This document shows positions 1-9,874 of a DNA stretch of 49,354 nt, in pieces; the stretch's first letter is position 1, and the number at the start of each line of letters is the position of its first letter. The DNA comes from Helochares maculicollis (Eukaryota > Arthropoda > Insecta > Coleoptera > Hydrophilidae): contig JAWQRO010000201.1 in NCBI GenBank assembly GCA_033557835.1, forward strand, positions 1 through 49,354. Direction: 5' to 3'. Made by a program: the position numbers and the translations under genes. Below the pieces are notes generated by a model that did no database searches, was not told the DNA's origin, and worked only from the letters and a program-made list of their open reading frames with translations.

Positions 1-51
1 CGTGTGTGCGTGCGTGCGTGCGTGCGTGTGTGTGTGTGTGTGTGTGTGTGT
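1..51. repeat. (TG/CG)n microsatellite
   Basis: The window opens with an almost uninterrupted run of alternating TG and CG dinucleotides. It directly abuts a dispersed repeat copy, so it may be the variable edge of that element rather than an independent microsatellite. Confidence 0.9.
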
Positions 52-1115
52 ACGATAGCGGTCAGACTGTTTGAGCTGGAGTGATGAAATTTGGTATACG
101 GCCATTATCGAAAAAACTTAGATCTGTATAAACTTTTGAGGCATGTAGGACTACCAGAAGTACCAGTTTACCTACACAATTTTGACATTTTTTCAAGTAA
201 ACTAGGCGTTTAAATAAAGCTATTGACTTGAAATTCATTACACGCTAAAGGACACTAAAAAATTTTTATAAATGAAGTTTCAAGGCGAAAGAATTACTAG
301 AAACGGACTTTCAATTAAAAAAATTGAAAGTTTTTTGCAATATTTTTGGGTCAGATGCTGCAGAATGAAGAATTATCGAGACGTAACACACTTATGCCTA
401 GTTTTAACTTGATTATCGCGCTAAAAAAGAGCAACAATTATCAAAATTAAAAACATAACTATAATCATTTAATATCACAGTAGCATATGTCAAATTCAAG
501 CGATAATGGCTCAGTAGTCATGACACCCACTTCGTAACGCCAAGGTACTGCTGTCGAATCTGACCAGTTTTATACTTATATTTGCTAAAATATATTTTAA
601 ATCAAATTTTTAATTCTGATGGGTATAAAATAAATAATAATGTAAAATTAGTTTACAACTGAAAAATTAAGCATTGTTATAAAATTATATTACTAGCGTA
701 AAAAATATTAAATTTGAAAATTAAATTTGGTTAAAAACATTTGATGTACGCCGACTGAGATTTTGCATGCGTACGAAGATTTCACTTTAAATCGTATGCT
801 CCTTCTTCTTCTTCTATTCCATTCAACATCGATTCTCAGCCTGTTGGTTTCGCTTGTTAAGTTATGAATCTACACTTTCACATGAGAATATAATGCAGGT
901 TAAGAGGTGTTCAATCTTGCAATCGTTTAGGAAAATTTTTGGCTGGCATTCTAAAGAATACATTTATATATAGTTTCAGCTCGAAATTATGCAAATTCTG
1001 TTTTATTTTTGCATCGCATATAGGTGTTTGTAGTTTTGATATTATTAATTGCAGGTACTTTTATGTAGTACAAATATTGATACAGGAATGTTGAGTGGAC
1101 ACACTCCAGATTTTT
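52..1115 (+). repeat. Dispersed repeat family 1, copy 1
   Basis: From about 60 to 230 this matches 13141-13310 in the same orientation. Shared blocks include ggtcagac, gaaattt, gcatgtaggac, gaagtacc and ttttttcaagtaaacta. A second shared block, ggaatgttgagtg followed by acactcca, lies near 1086 here and near 13620 in the other copy. The blocks are about 1.0 kb apart here and about 0.5 kb apart in copy 2, so the middle differs by an insertion or deletion. There is no coding potential. It is probably a non-autonomous mobile element, class unknown. Confidence 0.55.
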
Positions 1116-1707
1116 CCATTTTAAAAAACATTACGACACAGCTTTCAATAGATTGTAGACAAAGGCTGACATGACATATTTAGTTGAAATTTTGTGTGCG
1201 TTCATATGAACAATGAAGAGGGTTTACTAGTAATTTTGCTAATGTTGTCTGTCATTTCATTATTTTATTTAGCGTACCTTCATTAACCGACTCTACTAGT
1301 TTTGAAAACCTGAAGATTCTTTTATATTTTCCCCAAGTTTCCCGCTTTTCTTTTAAATTCATGTATTGTGTATTCATCAATTTTTTTCCTTTTATTTATT
1401 TTCTAGTAGGTTGCATTAAATTTTTCTGCTTTTACTACCCCGCTCAGCCAGAGGCCAGTCATCAATCTTGTTAAAGCTTGTTTTGTTCTGCTGACTCTTA
1501 TGAGCTGTCAATTATGCTGTAACTTTATACAACCCCAACAATCAATACTCCCATAACCAACACTAGAACTTGACTCTTAATATGTATACATGAAAGTTAT
1601 ATCAGTAGGAATGAGACATAAATTTGCATAAACAAATATAGCTTGTATATAAATGAAAATGTAAAAGCAGGGCCAATATCATACCAAAAATTTAATTATG
1701 AACTCAC
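1116..1707. other. Non-coding stretch, probably DPH2 intron
   Basis: I found no open frame continuing DPH2 here, so this is most simply the next DPH2 intron. It begins at the GTGAGT donor on the minus strand at about 1707. Nothing else is recognisable. Confidence 0.5.
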
Positions 1708-2777
1708 CTCAGGAAAATTGGCCAATTTTGCGACAGTTGGCTTCCCAACATGGATCACATAATATTTCGTTCCATTCAGTATCAGTAATTTTTTAATCCT
1801 TTCAATAGACTTGATATAATGCTTCACAGCCAGCGTCCCAACCAAAATGCCAACAGTACTGCTATCTTTAATCTTCTCTATTAAATAATTTCTTCTAGAT
1901 ACAACCCTGCTAGATGGCCGATAGCACAACAAATGATCTGAATTTCTAATTGGATCGTAATAATATAAATCCTGTACTAGAACAATACAACCAAATAAAT
2001 AATGTACAAAGCAACTGCTTGGACATATCATGGTTTCTCTTTTGCAATGAACTTACATTGGTACATGAAATAAAAGTGCATTAGCTTTTTTTCGTCTCGA
2101 CCAACAAAAACAACACAACAATTCTTCTTCAAGCTTTTCCCATTTGGGACCAAACGCTCCTCCAGGATGGTCCACAATATAAATCGACCTCCAGCAAATC
2201 GCTCATTGTTTAAAAAGGCATTTTTTAAGTGCACATATGGCAAATCCAACATTATCAACGTGAGCTGATCATTCACTGACTGTCGAAGGCATAAGCTCAA
2301 TAATTTATCTACATCCAGTTGTCCCTTAGGCGCAATGTACAAACAGGGTAACTCTTCCGTAGCTTCCGAAAGGCACTTCACACCAAAATGGATTATAGCA
2401 TCTGCATTTACATGAGCAGCTGTTACATAATCAACACAACAGCTCTCGTATGTCGTATCGGCCATAATGTAAACAGTTTCCTTAAGTGCAGCATTGATCT
2501 TCTGCGCTATCTCAGCAGAATACTTAAGGAGGCCATCAGGGAACTGCAGGCATACCTTAAAAACAAACCGATATCAAGTGTATCGTTGTTTTCCAACCTA
2601 TAGAGGTATGTCATTAAAGCTCACCCGCTTAAAATCATTCTTGCCAATCCAATCCAAGCATCGTAAGACATCCAAATCCCGTTGCTCCTGCGTCCATGGA
2701 TTCTCAAGAACTTCCGAATCGCTCTCTGTTCGCTTCTCCAAGCTTACCGCTTCGTTTGTGAAAAACGCAGAAGTCAT
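1708..2777 (-). CDS. DPH2: Diphthamide biosynthesis protein 2 (partial, 3' end outside window)
   Basis: DPH2 partners DPH1 in the [4Fe-4S] radical enzyme that adds the 3-amino-3-carboxypropyl group to a histidine of eEF2, the first step of diphthamide synthesis. Three exons on the minus strand read 2777-2625, 2555-2057 and 1976-1708, with GT/AG introns of 69 and 80 nt. Joined, they give 307 residues. Family landmarks are VCLQFPDGLL at the start of exon 2, the TTYESCCVD motif (with a conserved cysteine region), DAIIHFG, RRNYLIEKIKD, VGILVGTLAVKHY and the GKPTVAKLANFPE block. Known family members continue for roughly 150-180 residues after this block, and no matching exon is visible below 1700. 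The gene is therefore truncated by the window edge, not obviously broken. The ATG at 2777 gives an N-terminus of family-like length. It is divergent from COA7. Confidence 0.9.
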
Positions 2778-3174
2778 CCTTTTTAGATGTCGCTAAATAA
2801 TCGCGAGAGGCAAGCAGAAAAAAGGACAACAACAAATTTTAAGGTTATGTCACAGTCAAATTATTGAAAATGTGACATTTTTAGGTTAACTCGCACGTTC
2901 GGTTACCATAGATTTGCAAAGCGACGAAAATTTTATTGACTTTGAAGTGGTTTTGAAGTGTTTTTAAGGTGTTTGTGCGACTTTTAACATTGTCCCGCAG
3001 CGATTTGAGGCAAGACCGATGCGCAACCCGCCGCGGAATTAAAGAAAGAAGGTAGTAGAGTTCACACGTTCAAGTCCATGGTTGATCCAGGTCTTGTTAC
3101 GTGTTGAACGGCTCCTAACCACACTTAACCGGCGGACATAACCTAAAAGCTCTACAATTCATATTATATATAAA
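2778..3174. promoter_or_regulatory. Bidirectional promoter region between DPH2 and COA7
   Basis: About 400 bp separates the ATGs of two divergent housekeeping genes. It is locally more GC-rich than its surroundings around 3000-3130 (for example accgatgcgcaacccgccgcgg). I see no convincing TATA box. The bidirectional function is inferred from gene arrangement only. Confidence 0.5.
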
Positions 3175-6100
3175 ATGGCCGTGGATTTCAAATCTGAGAG
3201 TGATGTAAAAGAATACTTAAAGAATTTAGGGGTGGAATATCGGTTTGGCTGCTACAGCGAGAAAAATCCTGAAGGTAAACGTCTTATTACACTTGATTTG
3301 CCAAGTTTTGTAGGTTATGTGAGAAGACAGCGTTTACAAATTCTCTATATTGCAACAGAATGTAATTATAAACTTTTGCCTTCCTCAGCTCAAACGAAAT
3401 ACTAAACACAATGAACATATGCCATTACTTACACACTAAAATCTAGCGTTGTCACTTAATGTACAATCTACTGCATAAAAGTATCTGCATGTATATGTAA
3501 TCATATACTGAAAACAGGAGTACGATGCAGAAATGAAAATAATCTTCAAGACTTCTGTATACTTCAACACAATATATATTTAAAGTACTTTATCATCGTG
3601 CAATTTTAACTATTAATTTTGGTAATGTGCAATCCTTTTTAATATAAAAAAATCAAATATAATCTAGTCTCTAATATTGAACACGTGTAAAACTTTTTGC
3701 ATTAAGGTCTATTTTATAATGTAAAAAAATCGAAGATATGCAGGTTTTCACTTCAGGATTTCAGATAAACATTACACTATTTATTGTAGTTAACTTATTT
3801 ATGGCATTTTTAAAATTTAAAAAAATGGACTTCTAGTGATGTGATGAGATTGAAATTTTCTATCTACTAATTTTTCAAGGCATTTAAAGTGTGTACGAAA
3901 TATTAGAGGTTACAGATTGTAAAACAAGTGCATTTATTGAACAATAAACTTTTTAGCCCAGATATAGCTGTCCCATTTTGACCAAATGGATGATGGTAGA
4001 GTGAAAATGAGATTAGCAAATTCTAGAATACATGTCTTGAAAAAAGACATCTGTCATGGTAACCCCTATAACTGGAGAAACTGTCAAAATAATATTCACC
4101 AGAGAATCAGAAATTTTTTTTGGTAGTGTTAATGAGTGACTGGACTTAATATCCAGCATATTAATGTAATTGAATGGAAAATATGGTGGAATGGATAAAA
4201 AATAAAATTATTCGAGAAAAAGGCATGATTTGAAGTAATATACTCCTTAAGATTTTTAGGAATCACAAAAAAGGCAGAAAACAGATGAAGTAAAAAATCT
4301 AGACACAGATAGTCAAAGGTCAAAAAAACTACACGATACTACATGATAAGAAAAGCAAATGGAAAAATGTTGTACAAGGTGGTTGGTAATGTAGTCTTTG
4401 GTCAGGGTGCGGCAGCTTATTTGAGGTCAAAAGACTACCTATGATTGTGCAGTATTGATTCAGCCGTTGATTAAATACCAATATTTGTTGTATTTAGTTG
4501 TTGCTCGTGTAGGACTGTGTTGGGGTTTTGTTCAGCTGGACAGAATGGGCTGGTGGTCTCGTCATGATGCATTTAATTCTTGTATTGTTAATTGATAATG
4601 TTAAACCAATATATGGTGTGTGCTTATGATATGTCATGCTGAAATTTTAGAACAGACCAACACAAAAGATTGGTTGTCTTAGGGTTTTTTATGCACCCTT
4701 TTACTATGGTCAAAATAATTTCTGAAAAGTAATTATAAATTATACACCGAAATATTTTACTAATAAAAATACAATGTTAGCTTCCCTTTGTAGCAGGGGT
4801 TGCTAAAAACAACATTATTTTATTTTGTAGCTACTAGGTTATGGAGAATTACTTTGTATTACTTCATTTTGAGAAATCGGCTGCTGATTACCACCAATGT
4901 TCTAAGTGTAACAACTATAGACAGGCTGTTTAGCCAGTTCAAAAGTGGCGATTTGGATGTGAACGGTAAGGCCTAGGCACTAGCACCAAAAAAATTTAAA
5001 GATACAGAATTGCAGGAATTGTTAAACAATGATTCCACTCAAATGTAGCAACAGCCTGGTTTTAAAGCCATGGGAAAAATTTAGGAGGAAGAAAGACGAC
5101 CTGAACAAGAGGCAGCAAGAGAAACAAAAAATTAAGTGCAAATTGCTGCTTCAACGGCATGAGCGGAATACCACTTTACATCGTATTATAACAGGGGATT
5201 AAAAATGAATTTTTTTTGACTATCCCAAGTGCAAGAAATCATGGGCTAGCTCAGATAAAACAGTTCTATTGACATAATGGCATAACTTTTTCGGCTGGAA
5301 GACAATGCTTTGTGTTTTGTGGGCTTACAGGGACATGGTGTACTATAAGCTACTAAAATCTGGAGAAACAATTAATGGAAAACCGTGGCTACCGACAACA
5401 ATTTATTTATTTAAATGATGCTTTCATTGAAAAATAACACACCATGAAGCTGGTTAAAGACTCCTTGCCCGCATGGAAGTGTTATCGCACCCGCTGTATT
5501 CTCCAGATTTGGCTTTTTTAAAACGACCACTTGTTCTGATCAATCGCGCATGAATTAGCTAACCAGTACTTCGCTTCTTTCGAAGACATCCAAAAATTGG
5601 GAGACGATTTCTTTGCCTCAAAATCAAAACAACTTTATCATGCCGTCATTCACCAATTGACGGAAAAGTGGCAAAGATGTATAGATGTTTAATTATGCCA
5701 ATAAAACAATCTATAATTTAACGGAAGTGAAATTGTTGGCATATGCTAGTGTAATTATATAAGAAAAACCTACATATGAGGCAAAAGTTAAACTAAAATT
5801 ATATTAAATGTATTTTAACAACTATTGTCTATTATTTGATACATGCTTTTCAATTGTAGTATGCCATCTATTGGGGGATTATTTGGAATCGATCAAAAAG
5901 GACTTCAAAAAAGCCAGCAAAGTCTACAAAAACAACTGTGATGAGCATAACTACGCAAAAAGCTGTTTGAAATTTGGGACATTTGCTTTGCTGGGCAAAG
6001 GCGAGAAAGATCCGGATTACAAAGAGGCCTTCAAATATTTCGAAAAGGCTTGCAACCTGGGCAATCCAGATGCCTGTTTCAACCAAGCCATAATGCTGGT

Positions 6101-6500
6101 AGCAAACAATGAACAATCGGGGGTCAAGGAAGACCCTTGCAAGGGAATGGCCCTCTTAGAGAAAGCATGTCTGGAGAAGAACTCCAACGCTTGCTATTAC
6201 TTATCAGGCATGTACATATCGGGAGTGAAAAAAAAACCAATGAAAGAAAACGACGACATACTAACGAATCCTGAGTATGTCGTTGCGAAAGACATGGCCA
6301 AAGCATATCGTTTTGCTGTGGAAGGCTGCAATTTGGGTAACATGTACTGCTGTGCCAATTTGAGCCAAATGTACCGGAAAGGCGACGGTGTGAAGAAAAG
6401 CGAAGAGTTAGCCGATAAGTACAAAAAAATGGCCTTGGACATGCAGAACGAAGTGAAAACAAGCCAAACCCTGACGTTCCAAGAGGGTCTGAAGAATTAG
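3175..6500 (+). CDS. COA7: Cytochrome c oxidase assembly factor 7 (Sel1-repeat protein)
   Basis: COA7 is a mitochondrial intermembrane-space protein of Sel1-like repeats needed for complex IV assembly. Exon 1 is 3175-3274 (donor gtaaac) and exon 2 is 5860-6500 (acceptor ttgtag). The junction reads ...NPEVCHLLGDYLESIKKDF, which is collinear with family members, and the total is 246 residues against about 231 in vertebrates. Sel1-type repeats are visible as the blocks CLKFGTFALLGKG, ACFNQAIMLVANN, ACYYLSGMYISG and CCANLSQMYRKGDGV. The evenly spaced cysteine pairs fit the disulfide-stapled helices of this family. The 2.6 kb intron holds a dead mariner. A poly(A) signal AATAAA lies at 6548-6553. 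The conserved first-exon motif VEYRFGCYSEKNP supports the ATG at 3175. Confidence 0.93.
4830..5695 (+). mobile_element. Degenerate mariner transposase in COA7 intron
   Basis: Three-frame reading of this intronic stretch shows mariner transposase pieces. An N-terminal HTH region reads LFSQFKSGDLDVNGKA. In the middle are KMNFF and GLQGHGV-like remnants of the catalytic core. Next comes PHGSVIAPAVFS, in place of the usual N-A-R-P-H and PPYSPDLAP motifs. The C-terminus runs from HELANQYFASFEDIQKL to QLTEKWQRCIDV and a stop at about 5692. Many stops and frameshifts interrupt it. I could not define terminal inverted repeats with confidence. It is a fossil. Confidence 0.8.
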
Positions 6501-6547
6501 TTAGTTAATTCTAGTCATTTGTAGATTTTAAAAGACTTTATACTGTA

Positions 6548-6568
6548 AATAAAACTAGTCATTTTATT
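6548..6568. promoter_or_regulatory. Back-to-back poly(A) signals of two convergent genes
   Basis: COA7 has AATAAA on the plus strand at 6548-6553. The downstream minus-strand gene has its own AATAAA at 6568-6563 (TTTATT on plus). With cleavage 10-30 nt beyond each signal, the two 3' UTRs should overlap by tens of bases. Confidence 0.7.
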
Positions 6569-6608
6569 CATTCAATTTAAATTTCCTCTATATTCATTTA
6601 ATCAGACG

Positions 6609-7718
6609 TTACTTCCGGTTGCACTCATTTTTTGCCTTCACAAGCCGTTTCGGTTGGCAAGTGGATTTAACTTTGCACTCTGCTTGCTTCTGCTGTTTCT
6701 TCTTTGCCTTCTTCTGATCGGCCGTCAACTTAACGGCAGGGAGGAGCCCGCAGGTCTTCGCGCCTTTTTGTGGCCGGCACTGGGCCATGCAAGCCATCGT
6801 TTCCATCTCCTCGTTCGTGGGTGGCAACAGCCCGCAAGGCTTGCTGAAGCACTTTTGCTCCTCGTGGGGCAAATCCAGGTAGTCATTCGGATTGATCGAC
6901 TTGTATTGATAAGGAGGTGGGGGCTTCGGACACTCCTCCTCGTCGTCAGTTTCGTCCTCGCAGGCTAAAACGGAATTTTTTTGTACCTTAATAAACGATT
7001 CCGGAAGCGCCTCACTTACGTTTGTTGCAAGTTTCTGGCACCAGCCCGCAAGTCGAGCTGCACTTCGTGCTTTCGACTGGCTTTTTGAGCAGGTTTTTAC
7101 AGCTCTGTGTAGCAGTGGCTTTCTCCAGGCCGCAAGCATCCTCCTTTCTGCACTTCAAGTCCCCACAGATGGAAGTCATCTGACCCCTGTGTCCCTTCTT
7201 TTTCTGGTATTCATCACACACACTTTCACAGCGATCTCGCGGGCTTTTCCTCACAAACTCGTCTTTATCGTCATCATCTTCGCAAAGTGTTGGGCAGGGA
7301 TTTCGCAACTTTGGTGGCTTACCCTTGCAACCTCCTGTGCATTCCGAGCAAAAATGCCTGGTGCTTCCTAAAACAAACGTATGCAAATAAGACTTACGAA
7401 CTTCGCCCACTGTGGGAACTTACCACTTCTATACATTTGCTTGATCCTTTCCAGCAGTTCATCCCCTTGAACTTCCTGTACGTTCCATTGTTTAGGGACC
7501 CAATCGTTCAACAGGCGAAAGTTCCGTAGGCGCTTTCCCATTACTGGCCCTGATAGCAGAATGTCGTCGTTTAAGTAAGGCGGTTCTATGGATGCTGTTG
7601 CTGATTTTTTATTTGATTTAGCTGTATCGAAGCTGTAGCAACATTTGCAGAAATGTTGGATGGGATTTTGGAGTGTAACAAACTTGCAAGTCTCGGAAAG
7701 AAACTTAACCATACTCAT
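6609..7718 (-). CDS. Unrecognised cysteine-rich protein, three exons
   Basis: I do not recognise this family. Exons 7718-7424, 7367-7020 and 6964-6609 (introns 56 and 55 nt, both GT-AG) join to 332 residues with no frame conflict. There is no signal peptide or membrane segment. The first hundred residues are basic and ordinary, with a CKCC motif near residue 25. The rest is rich in Cys, Lys and acidic residues. Three similar short blocks read CGLEKATATQSC, CGLVPETC and CGLLP(P/A); the CGL motif occurs four times in total, twice as CGLLP, which suggests degenerate internal repeats. A Pro-rich PKPPPPYQY lies between them, and the tail is Lys/Gln-rich (KKAKKKQQKQ). It is convergent with COA7 and divergent from the TEN1-like gene. 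Possible roles, such as a testis or structural protein or metal binding, are speculation. Confidence 0.75.
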
Positions 7719-8472
7719 TTTTTTTATTTTTTTATTGCTCCACTGAAATTTTGAAAAGTTTGGTGCAAAATGAGAGCACCTTATGATTTTTTTGTGTCAA
7801 TTTTTAATTTCTAAGTCATGGGTGTCATAATCAAGCCTTTGCTGCCTTAGATTTACCACTTGAATTTCGCGCTATTTTTCCGAAATCAAAAGAGGTATGT
7901 GCGTTCTCAGATTGACATTCGACAGATCAGTCTGTGACGATATAGAATATTTAAAAAGCATATTATTTAATTTGGACGATGATCTTAGATACAGAAAAAG
8001 TATATGCAAGTAAAAGCTCCTGTTAGTGATTTAGGGGAATATTGGTATAGTAGGTTGGTGTCCTTTTGGTTTACCATTTGAATTTTCTATGAATAGATGG
8101 CGATATCCGTATGTTGTAGGTGCTCGGTGTTTACCATGTTTACCAATGTTTACTATTGGTTCCCTTAACATAACCTCACAATCTAAATAGTGTTTTAAGC
8201 GGAAAACCGGCATTGTTTTAATCAAATCGACGCGTTTTTACGCCGAAGAAACATAATTACATGTTATCATTTGATTTTGAGCAATTTGTTAAAAGGCCAA
8301 TGCATCGACATAATGACGCACCAATCTAAGTACATCCGACTTAACAATTTGCTTCAAAATTAAAATTTATGCAATCAAACAAGTTTTCCGTGTAGATCAC
8401 TTCGATTTGGTGGTCAAGGGCTTGGGAAACACCTTGACTTTTGTTATTGGCATAGAAATCTCGAAAACTTCA
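7719..8472. promoter_or_regulatory. Divergent spacer between Cys-rich gene and TEN1-like gene
   Basis: This is a shared 5' region with no credible gene. A 64-codon minus-strand open frame at 8031-8225 shows no coding character. The spacer contains the TGTTTAC cluster listed separately. Confidence 0.5.
8128..8153 (+). promoter_or_regulatory. Three closely spaced TGTTTAC (forkhead-type) motifs
   Basis: Exact TGTTTAC heptamers start at 8128, 8137 and 8147, so the spacing is 9 and 10 bp. This is the core consensus bound by forkhead transcription factors. The cluster sits about 320 bp upstream of the TEN1-like ATG and 410 bp upstream of the Cys-rich gene ATG. Function is inferred from motif only. 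Confidence 0.35.
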
Positions 8473-9108
8473 ATGGCCAATTCGAAATCCAGTAAGATTT
8501 CAACCAACAGTGAAATAGCTCAATACCTTAATATCAACAAGGCATGCGACGAAGAAAATCCTAATGCAGTGTTCAGCAAATTGAAACTGTCACAACTCTA
8601 TGTCTATTATGATGTCAAGGAAATTTTAAGTTTCAACCCCAATTGTTACCCGAGTATTGCTCGCATACGTACATTAGGAAGATATAATTTACATGGATGT
8701 ACAGATTTTCTGGTATCTTATGATGGAAAATCTTTAGAAATTGAAATGCGTTTAAGTTATTTGCAACAGGAACCCCCTAAACTCTTTGAAGTCCTTGAAG
8801 TTTTTGGTTACTTTGCGTTCCTAGACGAATTGAAATTGGATTCTCGGCCTGTGATATACGTTGAGCATTACGTTGTCAAGAGAGTAAATGTCAAAGTTTA
8901 TTTAAAAGCACTTAGATCATTACGGGAGGGGGTGCCTAAAACATGTCTACAGCAGAATGTTGTAGAGCACGAAATGAGTTACGAACCTGTTACCGAAGAT
9001 GATCTTCGAACATACGAGGCTGAATCGAAATCGTCTGATGGAACGCTGGAAGACCATGATGAATTATTTCATATTTTAGTGAAACTGAAGAATATGAATG
9101 ATAGTTAA
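8473..9108 (+). CDS. OB-fold protein, TEN1-like (candidate CST-complex subunit)
   Basis: Single exon, 211 residues from the ATG at 8473 (the frame is open upstream but offers only TTG). A central stretch of about 95 residues resembles the single OB fold of TEN1, the small subunit of the CST telomere-capping and replication complex. Its landmarks are ARIRTLGRYNLHG at strand 1, FLVSYDGKSLEIEMRLS, then LFEVLEVFGYFAFLD in the position of the family's V-G-x-L-Y-x-V-L-G-E-L segment. It ends with YVEHYVVKRVNVKVYLKALR in the position of the C-terminal strand and helix. The roughly 60-residue acidic tail is extra compared with about 120-residue TEN1. RPA3 and STN1 OB folds are the alternatives; the final strand-helix order fits TEN1 best. 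It converges on a RAP1-Myb-like gene 300 bp away. AATAAA lies at 9167. Confidence 0.5.
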   Translation: MANSKSSKISTNSEIAQYLNINKACDEENPNAVFSKLKLSQLYVYYDVKEILSFNPNCYPSIARIRTLGRYNLHGCTDFLVSYDGKSLEIEMRLSYLQQEPPKLFEVLEVFGYFAFLDELKLDSRPVIYVEHYVVKRVNVKVYLKALRSLREGVPKTCLQQNVVEHEMSYEPVTEDDLRTYEAESKSSDGTLEDHDELFHILVKLKNMNDS

Positions 9109-9409
9109 AAAAATAAGGAAATGGTACCCTCTATAAGCAGACTGTGATATTAGTTTAAATAGGCCAAATAAAATTTCATTAATTGACTGATTTTTTTAAT
9201 CAATGTACTAAACCGTTCAAGTAATAAAAAGATGTTAGTTGTGATTAGTCAAAAGCAGGCCAAGTAAACTTAATGGGAGTCATTTCGAATAACAGCAATG
9301 TTTCTAAAGAAGATAATAGTTGTATTTAGAAGCACTTTAACTAGGTATGTATAAGACAATGTTTATAAAATTAATTCAAAAATTAATAGTTTAACACAGC
9401 ACAGTTATA

Positions 9410-9874
9410 TTAATCAGTTTCCGAACTGTCCTCTGACGAAATAGTCACCAAATCCTCATCGGGTGCTAAAATGCACTCTGGTCGGCTTTGGTTCGGCCTC
9501 TGAGTCGGCTCTATTTCATCTTCTGAACTAGACATGCGGGTATCGGCCAGATCGAAGGATTTCTTTCTCTTGGACGTGGGTAGCGGCTCTAAAGTGGCTC
9601 GTACGGTTCTAGGCCTACGGGACTCGTCAAAGCCCGTTTTGAACTTCTCAACTTCTTCAGGAGTTAAACGAAAGCAAGTCATGGCAACCCTATTGATAAG
9701 ATGTTTTTTCATGTGATTCTTTAGGGATTGCCATGAGCGCTTACCCTTAAATTTCTTTTCCATTTTCTTATAAAGGGAATCGCTTCTCAGCTTGTCGTAG
9801 CCATTGTTGGTTATTACGTATTCAATCATTTTCTTTTCCTCCTCCAGAGTGTAACTCGCACAGTATCCGGACAT
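9410..9874 (-). CDS. RAP1 (TERF2IP)-type Myb-domain protein, short
   Basis: Single exon, 154 residues, ATG at 9874. Residues about 8-60 form a Myb/SANT-like three-helix domain: YTLEEEKKMIEYV (helix 1), SLYKKMEKKF (helix 2) and SWQSLKNHMKKHL (helix 3). The SWQSLK-x4-KHL signature is typical of the RAP1 Myb domain found in the telomeric protein TERF2IP. Downstream are a basic linker (RRPRTVRATLE, SKRKKSF) and a Ser/Asp/Glu-rich tail ending SSEDSSETD, with casein-kinase-like acidic serines. Vertebrate and yeast RAP1 are 350-800 residues with BRCT and C-terminal RCT domains; neither is visible here. The protein may be a minimal RAP1, a truncated paralogue, or an unrelated Myb/SANT DNA-binding protein derived from another family. 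Confidence 0.6.
   Translation of the reverse strand: MSGYCASYTLEEEKKMIEYVITNNGYDKLRSDSLYKKMEKKFKGKRSWQSLKNHMKKHLINRVAMTCFRLTPEEVEKFKTGFDESRRPRTVRATLEPLPTSKRKKSFDLADTRMSSSEDEIEPTQRPNQSRPECILAPDEDLVTISSEDSSETD

Noticed and set aside
2388..2796. Two plus-strand open frames of 71 and 100 codons
   Set aside because: They are antisense shadows of DPH2 exons 1 and 2, whose minus-strand frames show clear family motifs.
5868..6462. Minus-strand open frames opposite COA7
   Set aside because: Shadows of COA7 exon 2; no start context, splice logic or domains.
7368..7423. Alternative donor at 7397 in the Cys-rich gene
   Set aside because: It would leave a 30 nt intron, too short to splice; the donor at 7423 gives 56 nt and keeps the frame.
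8031..8225. 64-codon minus open frame in the divergent spacer
   Set aside because: No domain and no poly(A) signal placed for it; overlaps a promoter region.
8407..8472. Upstream extension of the TEN1-like frame
   Set aside because: It begins at TTG; the first ATG is at 8473 and the added residues show no family match.
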